Source of the DNA: Closterium sp. Naga37s-1
Lineage: Eukaryota > Streptophyta > Zygnematophyceae > Desmidiales > Closteriaceae
Direction: 5' to 3'
DNA: 64,000 bases
Assembly: GCA_947471745.1 (NCBI GenBank)
Contig: CANJKZ010000476.1
Coordinates: forward strand, 372,001 to 436,000
Positions within the stretch are counted from its first letter, which is position 1. Every line of letters starts with the position of its first letter. The notes below the pieces were generated by a model. The model made no database searches. It saw only the letters and a list, made by a program, of their open reading frames with translations, and was not told the DNA's origin. Both the position numbers and the translations under genes were made by a program. Positions 12,032 through 23,088 of the stretch are shown one piece after another.

Positions 12032-12170
12032 TGTCAGAATGAGGAAAGAGTAATGATTGACTAAAGCAGGATGAGTGCTACAAGTAGCAACCCTAACAAA
12101 GGGTTGTAGCCCATAGGGAGTAACCCACTACAGCCTAACATCACTAACATGATATAAACATGTTTTGACA
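12032..12170 (-). repeat. 3' LTR of element C
   Basis: On the plus strand it runs from TGTCAGAATGAGGAAAG to CATGTTTTGACA, followed by the complement of the purine tract CCTATGGGGGTG. It matches 20075-20213 apart from about six substitutions. Confidence 0.9.
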
Positions 12171-12379
12171 CACCCCCATAGGCAAAGTGGGGGACAACAA
12201 GGGGTCAGGGTGGATCTCAAGATCACCACGCATTCTGAGCACAAGCATGCGGCCACAAGGCCAGTTCACATGCAGAGTTTATAGTAACAAGAGCAGTACA
12301 CTGATCACAACCTAGCAAGTATAAGCATGCAGGTATACTCATATATATCAGTGTACAACAAGAGCAGGATCAAGAGACA

Positions 12380-14085
12380 AGCAAGTGAGGCAGAGTGGGC
12401 ACAAGCCCAAGAGCAGTGCAGAAACGCTGATGATCACTAGACCCAAGGGCCTTGGTGAAGACATATGCAGTGTTGGCCCGAGTGGCCACGTAAGCAAGAC
12501 GAAGCTGACCACGCTGCTGCAGCTCTTGTGCGAGGAAGTAACGGAGAGCAATGTGCTTCGTTCAGTGCTCCAGTCTCTGGTCCTGACACAAGGCAATCAT
12601 TGCCTTGTTATCGACGTACAGAACTGGAGGAGGACGAGGCCGCTCCTCCAAGTCGGTTAGCAGGTAGGTCAGCCAGCGGAGCTCCTGTGCAGCCATAGCC
12701 CCAGCGTAGATCTCGGCCACACAGCTGGAACTAAGTACAGAAGAAGAGCGAGTGGACCTCCACGAGACAGAATCAGCGCCGAGACTGAAGCTGTACCCCT
12801 GTGTCGACCGGTGAGTCGTCTGGTCGTTGGCCCAAGAAGCGTCTGAGTGACCGGTGAGAACAACTGAACCCGGTCCTCCAAGCACGAGCCCCATGCCCGA
12901 TGTACTGCACAAGTAACGCAGTACCCTCTTCGCAGCATCAAAGTGCACCTTTCGGTGTCCACCCGGTGCCACGTAGCGAGCCAGAAGGCTGAGAGGGTAC
13001 GCGAGGGCAGGTCGTGTGCACGTCATCAGGTATATGAGGCAACCCACAAGCTCTGGATATGGACCACTCGGCTCTACGGACTCGTCCGAAGGTGGAGCTG
13101 AGAGCGAGTGGCCGGTAGACAGAGGAGTGGGCTGTGGCGAGGACCACGTGAAGCCGAAGCGCTGAAGGACCTGCTGCACCATGTGTGACTGAGTGAGGGT
13201 GATGGTGCGGCGTGATCTGTCCCGGGTGATCTGCAAGCCAAGATAGCTACGCAGCTCACCCAGGTCAGTGCAGGTGTGTCTCTCCTGCAGCTCCGCCTTC
13301 ACCAAGGCTAGAGCCTCAGTGTCAGCAGTAGCAAAAACCAAGTCATCGACGTACACAAGGATGTAGAACGCCGGCAGAGTAGTGTCAGTGCGCAGAAACA
13401 GCGAAGGGTCAGCAGTCGAAGGAGCAAAGCCAAGAGCCGCAAGTGTAGTCCTCAGTGTGTCGTGCCACTCGCGGGGTGCCTGTCCCAGGCCGTAGACTGG
13501 TCGCCGAAGACTCTACTGGGTACCCTCAGGAAACGACCCAGTGAAGCCACGTGGAAGGTGCAACCAGATAGCCTCGTGAAGGCTGCCCTGCAAGAAAGAT
13601 GTCGAAAAGTCGAGGGAGTGCAGCTCGTAGTCGCGCTGTGCTGCAACGTGCAGTAGCACCCGAAGAGTGGTCATCTTCGGGGTGGGGGAGAAGGTCTGAA
13701 AGAGACGACCCCCTCACGCTGACTGAAGCCTCGTGCAACGTAACGCGCCTTGAAGGCAGGCGGAGAACCCGGCGGCCGCTTCACCCTGAAAATCCACATG
13801 CCATCGACTATGTTCGCCCCAGGTGGGGGAACCCCGTCGACGTAGGTGCCTGTGGACTTCCAGGAAGCCATCTCTGCATCCATGGCTATCTGCCACTGAG
13901 AGGAGTACTCCCCCGTGATCGCCTCTGCGTAAGTGCGCGGGGTGGAGATGTCTAGTGCATCCGGGTCTCCCTCAGGGCAAAGTAACGTGGACGCGAGATG
14001 AGGTGCAACGGCCGCTAGGCACTCCGGCTCAAACTGCCTGTCCTTAAGAACGTCACAGCCAAGGGCAAGCTCACCCCCGACGGAC
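12380..14085 (-). pseudogene. Element C reverse transcriptase and RNase H, inactivated
   Basis: The RT part covers about 13990-12990 and shows MWIFRVKRPPGSPPAFKARY, TPRMTTLRVLLH-like sequence, VYGLGQAPREW-type sequence and the catalytic YVDD (about 13345). RNase H follows, with STQGYSFSLGADSVSWRS and LSSSCVAEIYA. A TGA at 12562 replaces Arg in LEHRTKHI, cutting the last 60 or so residues, which are still recognisable to about 12380 (TRANTAYVFTKAL). A frameshift lies near 13700 at the REGV segment. Compared with elements B and H the gene is dead but complete in domain content. Confidence 0.85.
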
Positions 14086-16290
14086 GGAGGTCAGGAAGAG
14101 TCAAAAACAAGACTCGCAGCGTAGTCAAGGCGGCACAAAGCAGCAAAGTCAACAAGCTCAGCAACTAAGGCAGACGTAGCAGCAGACTCAAAGGAAGGGT
14201 CAGTCACAACTGTGGCAAGGAGATGAGTGACAGTCGGACTGGCAGCACGGACAAGGTCTGACTCAGGGTCAGGAACGTGAGGAAGGGAAGACGCAGGAGG
14301 AGACGGCAGGACAACACGCTGTGGAACAGAGGAAGGATGGAGTGTCATATCGTGAGTGCCTGGTACAGCCGAAGCACGAGGACGAAGAACACGACGAACA
14401 TGAGCAAGGACAGAAGCTCTAGTCTCAGGCTCTCGACGCTCAGGAGTGGAAGCACGAGTCTCAGGCTCACGACGCGCAGTCAGGGATGCAGTGACCTCAG
14501 TGTGAGGAGCAGGAGCAGGCAGCGGGGAGCCAGGCAGTAGCTGTGGCTGTGACTGGTCAGGCGGTGAGAACAGTAACGGAGGAGTCGAACCAGCAACCGG
14601 GAACTTAGTAGCAGCAGGCGGGAGACTAAGAAGGTGACGAAGCGCAGGCGGCTGCGGCTGAGTAGTCGCACCCCCAGAACCTCCAGCTCCAGTAGCAACA
14701 GCACCCCTAGAACCAGTGCCTCCAGCTCCACCACCGGGACTGCCCCAACGAACAGCCCACTCACGAAGCAGCAGCGGCGAGAGCGACTCCTGCCGACTAG
14801 CACCACTAACTCCAGTACCTTCAACATTACCTCTCGTGCCTCCAGCAGTACTTGCGCCTCCAGCACCTCCAGCAGCGCCTGAGCCTCCAGTACCAGGAAC
14901 ACCAGCACCAGCACCTCCAGGGCTAGCACCAACAGAACTTGAACCTCCAGAACCTCCAGCAGCACCTGCGACTCCAGTACCAGGAACACCAGCACTAGCA
15001 CCTACAGGGCTAGTACCTCCAGAAACTGCAGCTCCAGCACGTCCAGCGCCACCACCAGGACTGCCCCAACAATCAGCCCACTCGTGAAGTCTCTCTGGCA
15101 AGAGAGACGCCTGGCAACGTGCGCCAGGACTACCCGCAGCAGCACCCAGAGCAGCAGCACCTCCAGTACCTCCAGTAACACCAGTAGTCGCAGCACCTAC
15201 AGCTCTAGGAGTACGAGCACGGCTAGCTCCACCACCAGGGCTGACCCACTGTACAGCCCACTCGCGAAGCCGCTCCGGCGAGAGAGTCGCCCGCCGACGT
15301 GCAACAGTGCCACCAGTACGAGCAACCACAGTACCACCAGTAGCAGAACCTCCAGCTCCAGCAGTGCTAGCACCTCCAACTCCAGCAGTCCCAGCACCTC
15401 CAGCTCTAAGACGGCTAGCTCCACCACCAGGGCTGCCCCACTGGACAGCCCACTCGCGCAGCCGCTCCGGCGAGAGAGCCTCCTGACGACTCGTAGCAGG
15501 ACCACCAGCACCAGTACCTCCAGTACCTCTTGTACCCAGAGGACACTCAGCACCACCAGAACCAGCACCCCCAGCGGTACCACCTCCTGCAGCACCAGAG
15601 TCTACAGCGACAGGCTGCAGCGGCGGTGAAGACGGTCGAGGCGGAAACCCAGGATGGACAGCCAAGCGTGCAGAGCGGCGAGGGGCCACGGTGACAGCAG
15701 TAGTCGGGTCACCCCCCTCAGCTGGGCCAGAGGTGTCTGGGGAGACCTCCAAAGGCTCAACCAAGGGGGATGGGTCTACCTGAGACACACCTGAGAGAGA
15801 GGGACCGTGAGGAGGGAGGGGGGCTACCGGGGCGGGTTCGTCCACCAAGGTGAGAGGTGGGAGGGGTACAGAGGAACTGCGGTGGGGGTGAAGACGGTAG
15901 AAGCAGACAGACTCGTCAAAGGTGACGTCGCGACAGCATACGACGAGAGCCCGGATGGTAAAACTGCCAGTGCGGTGCGTCGGTGGGAAAGCCAAGGAAC
16001 ACGCACCGAAGAGTGCGTGGAGAGAGCTTGCCTGCAGGCAAGTCGCGGACAAGAGAGAGAGCACCCCAGACCCGAAACGCCAACGCATCACCAACCTCGC
16101 CCGTCCACCTCAAGGTGGGGGAGGTCTCCGGGTGGGAGACACGGGGCCAGAGGTTGATCTGCTCAGCGGCGTATCGGACCGCAAACGGCCACAGAAAATG
16201 GGGAGCAGCCGCATGGATCGTGGAGGTGCGAGCAACATCCATAACAAGACCAATGCGGCGCTCAGCAATCCCATTCTACTGAGGAGATGC
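14086..16290 (-). pseudogene. Element C integrase tail and Gly/Ala linker with four LREW boxes
   Basis: From about 16290 leftwards come the end of the integrase core (a TAG replaces Gln in PQ-stop-NGIAERRIG), the integrase tail (RTLRCVFLGFPTD), a frameshift near 15950, then DVTFDES and a Gly/Ala/Ser-rich linker. The linker holds four spaced copies of one box: SPERLREWAVQWGSPGGG, SPERLREWAVQWVSPGGG, LPERLHEWADCWGSPGGG and SPLLLREWAVRWGSPGGG. The end of the linker (THDMTLHPSSVPQ) matches the same region in A and F. Confidence 0.85.
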
Positions 16291-17410
16291 CGGAAGCGTG
16301 TACGACTGGACGATGCCTCGGCACAACAGAAGTCCTCAAGGAGGCAGGAGCAAAACTCACCACCTCGGTCAGAGTGCAGCCGCAGGACAGGCAGATCCTG
16401 CTGGAACCGATCGCGAAGCTGGAGACGAACAGCGCGGATCCAGCGGATCAAGACCTCGCGAACTTCCGCCTTGCTTTGCAAGGGGAAGACCGTGGTGTAG
16501 CGCGTGTAGTCGTCGACAACCAGCAGAAAGTAGCGCTCGCCACCCTGCCCAGTGACGCGGGCGGGGCCCCACACGTCCACGTGCAAGGTCTGCAGAGGAG
16601 CTGTGGTAGGAGGAAACGAGGAGGAGTGAGGAGCGGCGCGCTGCCGCCCCTCGACACAGGGAAGGCAGGGCGGTGCAAGCGACCTCGGGAGCGGGGGCAG
16701 GGAACTGGGGAGACCAGACACAAGAAGACGGGAGTGCATGCCACGCAGGCGTGGCAAGGAGGGGTGGCCAAGACGGTAGTGCCAGAGGAGAGTCTGGTGC
16801 GTGAGGAGACGACACGAACAAGACCAGGCGACCTCAACCGACGCAGCTACCTGACCTGACTCAGCTACAAGTGCGGACTCAGTGGTCAGTGTGTACAGGC
16901 CAGACCCAGGCCTCCGAGTGAACGTGGCGAGGTGCTCACCAGTGCGCGAGTCCGTACAGATCGCCACAAGCTCGCCTCCAGGCTGGGTGACACTGACCCA
17001 CAGGTCCTGGAGGCCAAGGTAGCCACCAAGTTCTTAGCGAACGAGGGGGTGTGGAGACCTGTGAGGAGGCCGGAAGGGGCCGCCGGACAAGGGAGAACAG
17101 TGGCGCCACGCGCGACTACCAGGCCCCAAGAGGGGTTAGCCAGTGTGACAGGGACAGGGACTGTGAGCGGTGTGACTGTGGTGCTATCGCGGAAGAAGCA
17201 ACGAGACGTGCCGGAGTCGAGAGTAAAAGTGTGCAAGGCCTCCTCAGGCTCTGCACCTGTGCTAGCTGAGTCAACAACACCAAGACTAGCAGCCTCTACG
17301 CCACCAGGTGCCTCTCCACCCCCATCACTAGTACCCCAAGCTCCGCCACCGGGGCTGCCCCACCGGACAGCCCACTCACGAAGCTGCTGCGGGGAGAGAG
17401 TCTCCGGCAA
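16291..17410 (-). pseudogene. Element C protease and integrase core
   Basis: The protease motif is FTLDSGTSRCFFRDS (about 17230). The integrase zinc-binding residues lie in WHYRLGHPSLPRL and CLPCVEGRQ, the first catalytic Asp in LHVDVWGP and the second in LHSDRGGEF. Frames change between protease and integrase (about 16950) and again near 16330, so no continuous polyprotein is possible. An LREW box (SPQQLREWAVRWGSPGGG) opens this segment at about 17390. Confidence 0.82.
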
Positions 17411-17740
17411 ACGCTGCTGCCGTTGCTATCCACCCCCATAACCTCCGCGTCTACCAGCGGCACTACCAGCAGGAGTAGACTCACAGGGACATACAGTAGT
17501 AGCACACCAGGCTCCGCCACCGGGGCTGCCCCACCGGACAGCCCTCTTGCGAAACTGCTGCGACGAGAGCGGCTCCCGCCGACTAGTACGAGGACCGCCA
17601 GCACCACCACCTCCAGCCCTAGCACGGCTAGCTCCGCCACCGGGGCTGCCCCACCAGATAGCCCACTCGCGAAGCTGCTGCGGCGAGAGAGACTCCTGCA
17701 CACGCGGCTGCCGCTGACGTAGGACACTGGTAGTGGCCAT
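17411..17740 (-). pseudogene. Element C gag remnant with LREW boxes
   Basis: Starting at 17740 the frame reads MATTSVLRQ and immediately enters two more LREW-type boxes (SPQQLREWAIWWGSPGGG and SSQQFRKRAVRWGSPGGG). As in element A the body of gag is missing: the start resembles the first residues of the element F gag (MATVSVLS), followed directly by the region that is C-terminal in F. Confidence 0.7.
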
Positions 17741-17783
17741 GGCAGGCAGTGGCAGCTAGTAGCAGCACTTGCGTAGCAGCAGT

Positions 17784-17959
17784 TGTCAGAATGTAGTTTC
17801 TCTAGCCTGTAGTGGGGTACTCTGTAGTGAGTATGACCCCTTAGGGTTTCCTATATGTATCCACCTGCTTGCTAGTGAACACCCTCCTTTGTTCATTTCT
17901 CTCTTGCCTAGCTAGGTAAACCCTAGCTATGGCTCCTTACTGTGCTTACTATTTTGACA
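17784..17959 (+). repeat. 5' LTR of element E
   Basis: It runs from TGTCAGAATGTAGTTTC to ACTATTTTGACA. The two differences from the right copy are at the CCTGTAGTGG segment (CTTGCAGTGG on the right). Confidence 0.93.
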
Positions 17960-19268
17960 TTGAATCAGAGCTGTTACGCTCCTTGCCTGTGGGCCCACCG
18001 TTAGCTTCCGCTGCTATCCTGTATGTCGCGCGCCCCGTGGCGCGCGACGTTTTTTCTTCCCGCCACGCGCTCGGGGCACATGGCGGTTTTCTGTCCGCCG
18101 CGGGCTCGGGGTGCGCGGCGGTTTTCTGCCCGCCGTGCGCCTCGAGGCGCGCGGCGGTTTCCTGCCTCACGCGGTGCCCCGGGGGCCCGCGCGCTGCCCT
18201 GCCCGTCGCCCGTCGCGGCGCCCTGGGGGGCCGCGCGTCGCCGTGCCCGTCGCCCGTCGCGGAGCCCTGGGGACCCGCACGTCGCCCCCCCCCCCCCCTC
18301 CCGTCGCCCGTCGCGGCACCCTGGGGGGCCGCGCGTTGCCCTGCCCGTCGCCCGTCGCGGCGCCCTCGGGGCCAGAGCGTCGCCCCCTCCCTCCCGTCGC
18401 CCGACGCGGCGCCCTGGGGGCCCGCGCGTCGCCCCCTCCCGTCGCCTCATCGCGGCGCCTTGGGGGCCTGCGCGTCGCCCCCTCCCGTCGCCACGTCGCG
18501 GCGCCTTGGGGGCCCGCGCGCGGCCCCTCCCGTCGCCCGTCGAGCCGCCCTCGGGGGCCCGTGCGCGGCCCCCCTCCCGTCACCCGCCGTGGCGCCCTCG
18601 GGGGGCCCGCACCCTGCTCCTTCGTGGCGCCCAGGAGACCCCCCCGCCGCCTCCTTTCCCTCCGTGAACCGCCCCTGCTGCTTCCCGTGCTCGTGCCTAC
18701 GTTAGGGTTTGGGGGTGGTGGGCATGGGGGTGACCGGTGTGGGTAAACTGCAGCTCCTCCTCCTCCTCCGTCTCCCACTGCTGCAGCTGCCGCTGAGGGG
18801 GGTGGGTGTGTGGGAGCCGAGGGTATAGGGTTTAAGGGGGGTGCCGTGGGAGTGGAGCTAGGGTTTCAGCAGGGGGTGTGTGAAAGGGGGGTGGGACAGT
18901 TAGGGGAGGTTGAGCGGAGGCTGCCGTCTTGTCGTCCGCAGCACCTGTAGTCCGGGGCGCTGTCCTGGTAGCCCAGAGAGCCTGCTGCGCCTGTCGCCCG
19001 TGGGTCCGTTGCTCCTGCCGCTCCTCGTAGCCGCCGAGCCAGTTACTCCAGTAGTCCGGGGCGCTGTCCCGGTAGCCACTGTGCCAGCCGCTCCTGTTGC
19101 CCGTGTGTCTGCAGCTTCAGCCGTCGCCTCCTATCTTCTCTCCTCTTATAGTCCCGCCTCCTCCTCCTCACTTGCCCTTTGTGAATGCCTCTAGCTTTGC
19201 TTGCACTTGTGAACCTGCTCTATGACTGCTTGCTCTGTTGATTATACCCCACTTTGACTATGGGGGTG

Positions 19269-19444
19269 TGTCAGAATGTAGTTTCTCTAGCTTGCAGTGG
19301 GGTACTCTGTAGTGAGTATGACCCCTTAGGGTTTCCTATATGTATCCACCTGCTTGCTAGTGAACACCCTCCTTTGTTCATTTCTCTCTTGCCTAGCTAG
19401 GTAAACCCTAGCTATGGCTCCTTACTGTGCTTACTATTTTGACA
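19269..19444 (+). repeat. 3' LTR of element E
   Basis: This is the second 176-bp copy, preceded by the purine tract ATGGGGGTG and followed by the target duplication GCAGT. Confidence 0.93.
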
Positions 19445-19449
19445 GCAGT

Positions 19450-19560
19450 AGCACAGGCGGCAGTAGCAGGCGGTAGCACCTAGGGCGGCAGCAGCAGGCG
19501 GCAGCACCTAGGGCAGTAGCAAGCAGTAGCTCCTAGGGCAGCAGCACCTACGGCTTTTCT

Positions 19561-19594
<34 letters not shown>

Positions 19595-20052
19595 GGTTTA
19601 GCAGGGCGCGCTGGGCGCTGGGCAGCAGGGCGCGCTGGGCGCTGGGCAGCAGGGCGCGCTGGGCAGCGGGGCGCGCTGGCGCGCTGGGCAGCGGGGCGCG
19701 CTGGCGCGCTGGGCAGCGGGGCGCGCTGGCGCGTTGGGCAGCGTGGCGCGCTGGGCAGCGGGGCGCGCTGGGGCGCTGGGAAGCAGGGCGCGCTGGCGCG
19801 TCGGGCAGCGGGGCGCGTTGGCGCGCTGGGCAGCGGGGCGCGCTGGCGTGCTGGGCAGCAGGGCGCGCTGACGCTGTAGGCAGTAGGGTGCGCGTGCCGC
19901 GCGCGGGCAGGCAGGGCAGCAGGGCGCTCAGTAGCAGGGCAGCTGGGCGCACGCGGGCAGGGCAGTAAGGCGCGCGCTGGCGCTAGGCAGCAGGGCATGA
20001 AAAAAAAGAAGGTTTCAAGTTTGGGCAGGGCGGATCGTTCGGTGGGCCCAAG
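19450..20052 (-). repeat. Element C leader: poly-T and GC-rich tandem repeat
   Basis: Beyond element E the leader of C continues with GGCAGTAGCAG repeats, a run of about 27 T (19566-19592) and an array of about 25 bp units (GGGCAGCGGGGCGCGCTGGC, 19610-19860). The design (homopolymer plus GC-rich array upstream of pol) is the same as in element A, but the repeat unit differs. Confidence 0.7.
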
Positions 20053-20074
20053 GAACGTATCTACTCTAATATCA
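20053..20074 (-). promoter_or_regulatory. Primer-binding site of element C
   Basis: On the minus strand, directly inside the 5' LTR, the sequence reads TGATATTAGAGTAGATACG, a mutated form of the TGGTATTAGAGC site seen in element A. Confidence 0.65.
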
Positions 20075-20213
20075 TGGCAGAATGAGGAAAGAGTAATGAT
20101 TGACTAAAGCAGGATGAGTGGTACAAGTAGCAACCCTAACAAAGGGTTGTACCTCATGGGGAGTAACCCACTACAGCCTAACATCACTAACATGATATAA
20201 ACATGTTTTGAAA
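20075..20213 (-). repeat. 5' LTR of element C
   Basis: It aligns with 12032-12170 over its full length. The outer terminus reads GTTTTGAAA instead of GTTTTGACA, and the inner end reads TGGCAG instead of TGTCAG. Confidence 0.85.
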
Positions 20214-20564
20214 TATACTTGTTTTTCTTGTTTGCTTGCTCTGCTTGTCCTTGCATCTATATATATTTGTGAACTCTTGAACTGGCCTTGTGGCCGCCTG
20301 CTTGTGCTCAGAGTTTGTGGTGACTTCGTGATATTCCCTGAGCTTTGTCTTGTTGCTTATCTTGACTGGTTTTGTGACTGTTTGTTTACTCTGCTTGCTT
20401 TAATACCCCTCACTTAGCCTATGGGGATGTGTCAAACTATTTTTGTTTTATTATACATGCTATAGTGAGTTGCATGTTAGGGGGTACAAAACTTCTCTCG
20501 ACAATTTGCTTGTATCCCCCCCCTTAGGCCTAATAATCACGATTCCGCTACTTTAATAGTAACA
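20214..20564 (+). mobile_element. Copia remnant D: 3' untranslated tail and 3' LTR
   Basis: The plus strand from about 20270 (GAACTGGCCTTGTGGCCGCC, then GTGCTCAGAGTTTGTGGTGA) matches the 3' untranslated region found on the minus strand of elements B, C and H. It ends in the purine tract TATGGGGATG and an LTR at 20430-20564 (TGTCAAACT...TAGTAACA). No coding part remains. The 5' side abuts element C directly. Confidence 0.75.
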
Positions 20565-23088
20565 TCATAGTCTTTGTTGTTATTGCTGACTGGCCTTGTG
20601 GCCTTTGCGTGCAAACATGCAAACACATGCATTGAAATATGGTACAATATTCTTCAAACATAGCCGCAAGTTTGGGCTCCCGGATTCGTCAAGGTTGATG
20701 CGCATCTCGTTTCCTTGTTTCCATATACCACCCAAACACATGAAGCGTACTGAACAGGGTATCTAGGTATCGTTTATCATGTTAGAGGAACAAATGTTGC
20801 TATTGCAAGATTTATTGGTGACATCTAAGAGTGAATATTGATCATGTGCATTTTGCCTTTGATTAGTATAATTAGACCATATTTGCTTTGCATGTGCATA
20901 TCTGTTTTTGGTGTTTGTTTGACTTTAATTCGTATAATTAGAGCAACAGTTGACCGAGCTCGTGTGGGCCACTCTGCGAGGCCTTTCAGTGTCAATGCGA
21001 ATGACTGTACTGTTCTGTACAACAGTTTATGTGTCGCTTCTGTCCCTTCTGCAACCCATGACACTCATGTCACGTAGGTCATTTTGTCACGTTGTGCAGG
21101 GGAAAGTGTGGGAGACAAGAGTATTTTAGGGCGTGTAACCATTTTGACCCCGACGGCTCGAACTGTGGACCGTCCGGGTCAACGAAGGGTTACTAGTGTC
21201 GCACAAAGTCGTTACTTAACTCCTGAATGCTTGTGCGACGTCGCCAACAATTCGGACCGTCGTGACACTTTTTCCTTTTTTCACGGTTCGAAATGTGAAC
21301 CGTGGACAGTCCGAAACCCAACCGGACGGTCCAGCAGCCCTGGCCAGAGATTGGCGCGCAATATTTCAATGTACAGTAATTCTCATGGATTGGCGGACGA
21401 ATTGTGTTTGCGAGAAGTTGCGAATCCAGTTACTAAGATATAGGCCCCTAACGAGGCTACAGTAATCGCGAAAATATTCAACACGAAAAAAGTGTCACTT
21501 TTCCATCCGGACGGGCCAAAGTTGCGAAACTTCAATACGGATGGTTCTGTTCGCAATATTAGGACCGTCCATTTCAAAATTTACGGACAGTCCGCAAAAA
21601 TGCAAAAAAGCAAAATGGTTACACGGCCTTATTTGATTGGTCCCAAAAATAGGACTGCTTGTGGCGGAACCACAGGAGGGCTCGCTGCTAAGTAATCGTT
21701 CCTCTTAGTTTTTACTAAACGCTGGGGTTTCCCACGACACATCGATGGCACCTTCCTCGGACGCAAAAAAAACAGACTCAATTCAACTGCATGGGGAAGG
21801 ATGGAGGGACTGTAGGACAAATCAATTGTTGTCAAGCCAGCGTACACGCATGCTGCACATTCTGACAGCTCTCTATGACAAGGTTTTGTTTGGCACCACA
21901 AAAACGACATCCATGCAGCAGTGCAGGAAAGTCGGGAAAGCCCGTTTCATTCAACTGACCCACCCACGTCCCCTTGCCATCCAAGCCGTATTGAAAGCTC
22001 TCTTCCTGATCAAGCTTTCACCCTCGCATGTTTTCGCTTCTGAGGACTTCCCCCTGTCACCGTCGGAAACTCCTAGATTCGTCGCATCAGGTTGAAATAT
22101 CGTCGTCTCGTCCACTCACCTCGGAGCCAGCCACACCTTCCTGCCGAACTGTCCCCCTTCAAGCATTGAGGTCAGCGCGACGCGCCGCAAATGCAATCCA
22201 ACGCAACCGCCTCGGCTCAACAGCCCCCGCCACGTTCAATGGAAAAATCTGTTGGCATCTGGGAGCAAGACGGTGCAGTCACCTCGCCAGCTCTCTCGAC
22301 AACTGTCCAGCCCATGTCCACCCTCCTGCCATGGTCACTCGTTCCTAGGGACTGGTCCGCGCGTAGAGAAGAGAGAGAGCCACTGCTCCTTCGTCTTTTT
22401 ATTCCCACACGTCACGTCAATCGGTCGTTCGCCGCCCAAGTTGCTCATGGTGCTCTTGTCACATCGTTTCTCTCGAGAAGCTCAGGTGAAGGAAAATCCT
22501 CGATCTCATCGCAGAGTTGGTTTCCTCGAGGATTACATTCTGTAAATTCCAGAGTGGCGTCCCCAGTCGAATCGGCGTTTTTTAGCTCTGCCAGATCAGC
22601 CAATTAATCATCGTCCACCCTTCGCTCGCCTCGTGTTTCTGCATGCATGCAACTTTGGGGAGGCTGAAGAAAGGCAAAACCGTCGCTGTCACGTTCGCGA
22701 AGCGTTACGCACTCGATCGCTCAAACCCCGCCATGATGGAGGCATAGGCGACATATCGAACCCAGAGATTAGTTCTTTCTGCCGCTGCCTTTTCTTGGAG
22801 ACTCCGCCAAACCTTCTAAAACCAGGGTCCTCGTCAGGGTCCTTGTAAAGTGACTCATTAACCTCGGGGACTCCAAGACCTCGACGGGATTCCCGTTGTG
22901 GATAAGACGGGGAGCACACGTAAACTCGCTTCTCACTCCCTGTTATCGTACTCCGGGATTCTCGCCTTCTCGCTTCCAAACCCATCCGCTCGCTTCCAAT
23001 CCCATCCGCTCGTTGCATATCGTGCGGTCGTGGGAGGTGGTAAGGCTTACTCGTTCCACCGGGCCGAGCGCATGCTCCTACCATCGAT
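20565..23088. other. Gene-free region upstream of the C2H2 gene
   Basis: I found no convincing gene in this stretch. It is AT-richer at 20565-21700 and has a cluster of GGACNGTCC palindromes at 21167-21593. Open frames at 21745-22095, 22191-22607 and 22689-23222 (minus) have no recognisable domain and are more likely chance. The last few hundred bases should include the promoter and 5' UTR of the gene starting at 23089. Confidence 0.5.
21167..21593. repeat. Cluster of five GGACNGTCC palindromes
   Basis: Exact copies occur at 21167-21175, 21304-21312, 21324-21332, 21562-21570 and 21585-21593. Near-matches occur around 21253 and 21506. Several extend to CGGACNGTCCG. The role is unknown; see findings. 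Confidence 0.7.

Larger units (their letters stand above)
17784..19444 (+). mobile_element. Pol-less LTR element E (non-autonomous)
   Basis: This 1.66-kb plus-strand element has 176-bp LTRs (17784-17959 and 19269-19444) that differ at two positions. It is flanked by the direct repeat GCAGT (17779-17783 and 19445-19449). Immediately inside the left LTR is TTGAATCAGAGCTG, a variant copia primer-binding site. Before the right LTR is GACTATGGGGGTG, the same purine tract as in the autonomous elements. The 1.3-kb interior is GC-rich repeats (CCCGTCGCCCGTCGCGGCGC-like units, 18150-18600) and contains no gag or pol homology. It fits a TRIM/LARD-like element mobilised in trans, inserted in the leader of element C. 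Confidence 0.9.
12032..20213 (-). mobile_element. Degenerate Ty1/copia element C, split by element E
   Basis: This minus-strand element has a 3' LTR at 12032-12170 and a 5' LTR at 20075-20213. The LTRs differ at about six positions in 139, and the outer end of the 5' copy has decayed from GACA to GAAA. The order along the minus strand is leader, gag remnant, protease, integrase, Gly/Ala linker, RT and RNase H. Several stops and frameshifts break pol. The flanks CTAGC (left) and TATAC (right) do not match, so no target duplication is visible. Element E sits in its leader. Confidence 0.88.

Noticed and set aside
6264-16280. Reassignment of UAG to glutamine in this organism
   Set aside because: TAG replaces Gln in elements B and C only. 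Host genes end in TAA or TGA and show no internal TAG, so decay of transposons is the simpler reading.
17929-18746. Ala/Arg/Pro-rich frames inside element E
   Set aside because: Several frames on both strands are open equally because of repeats; the element has no protein homology.
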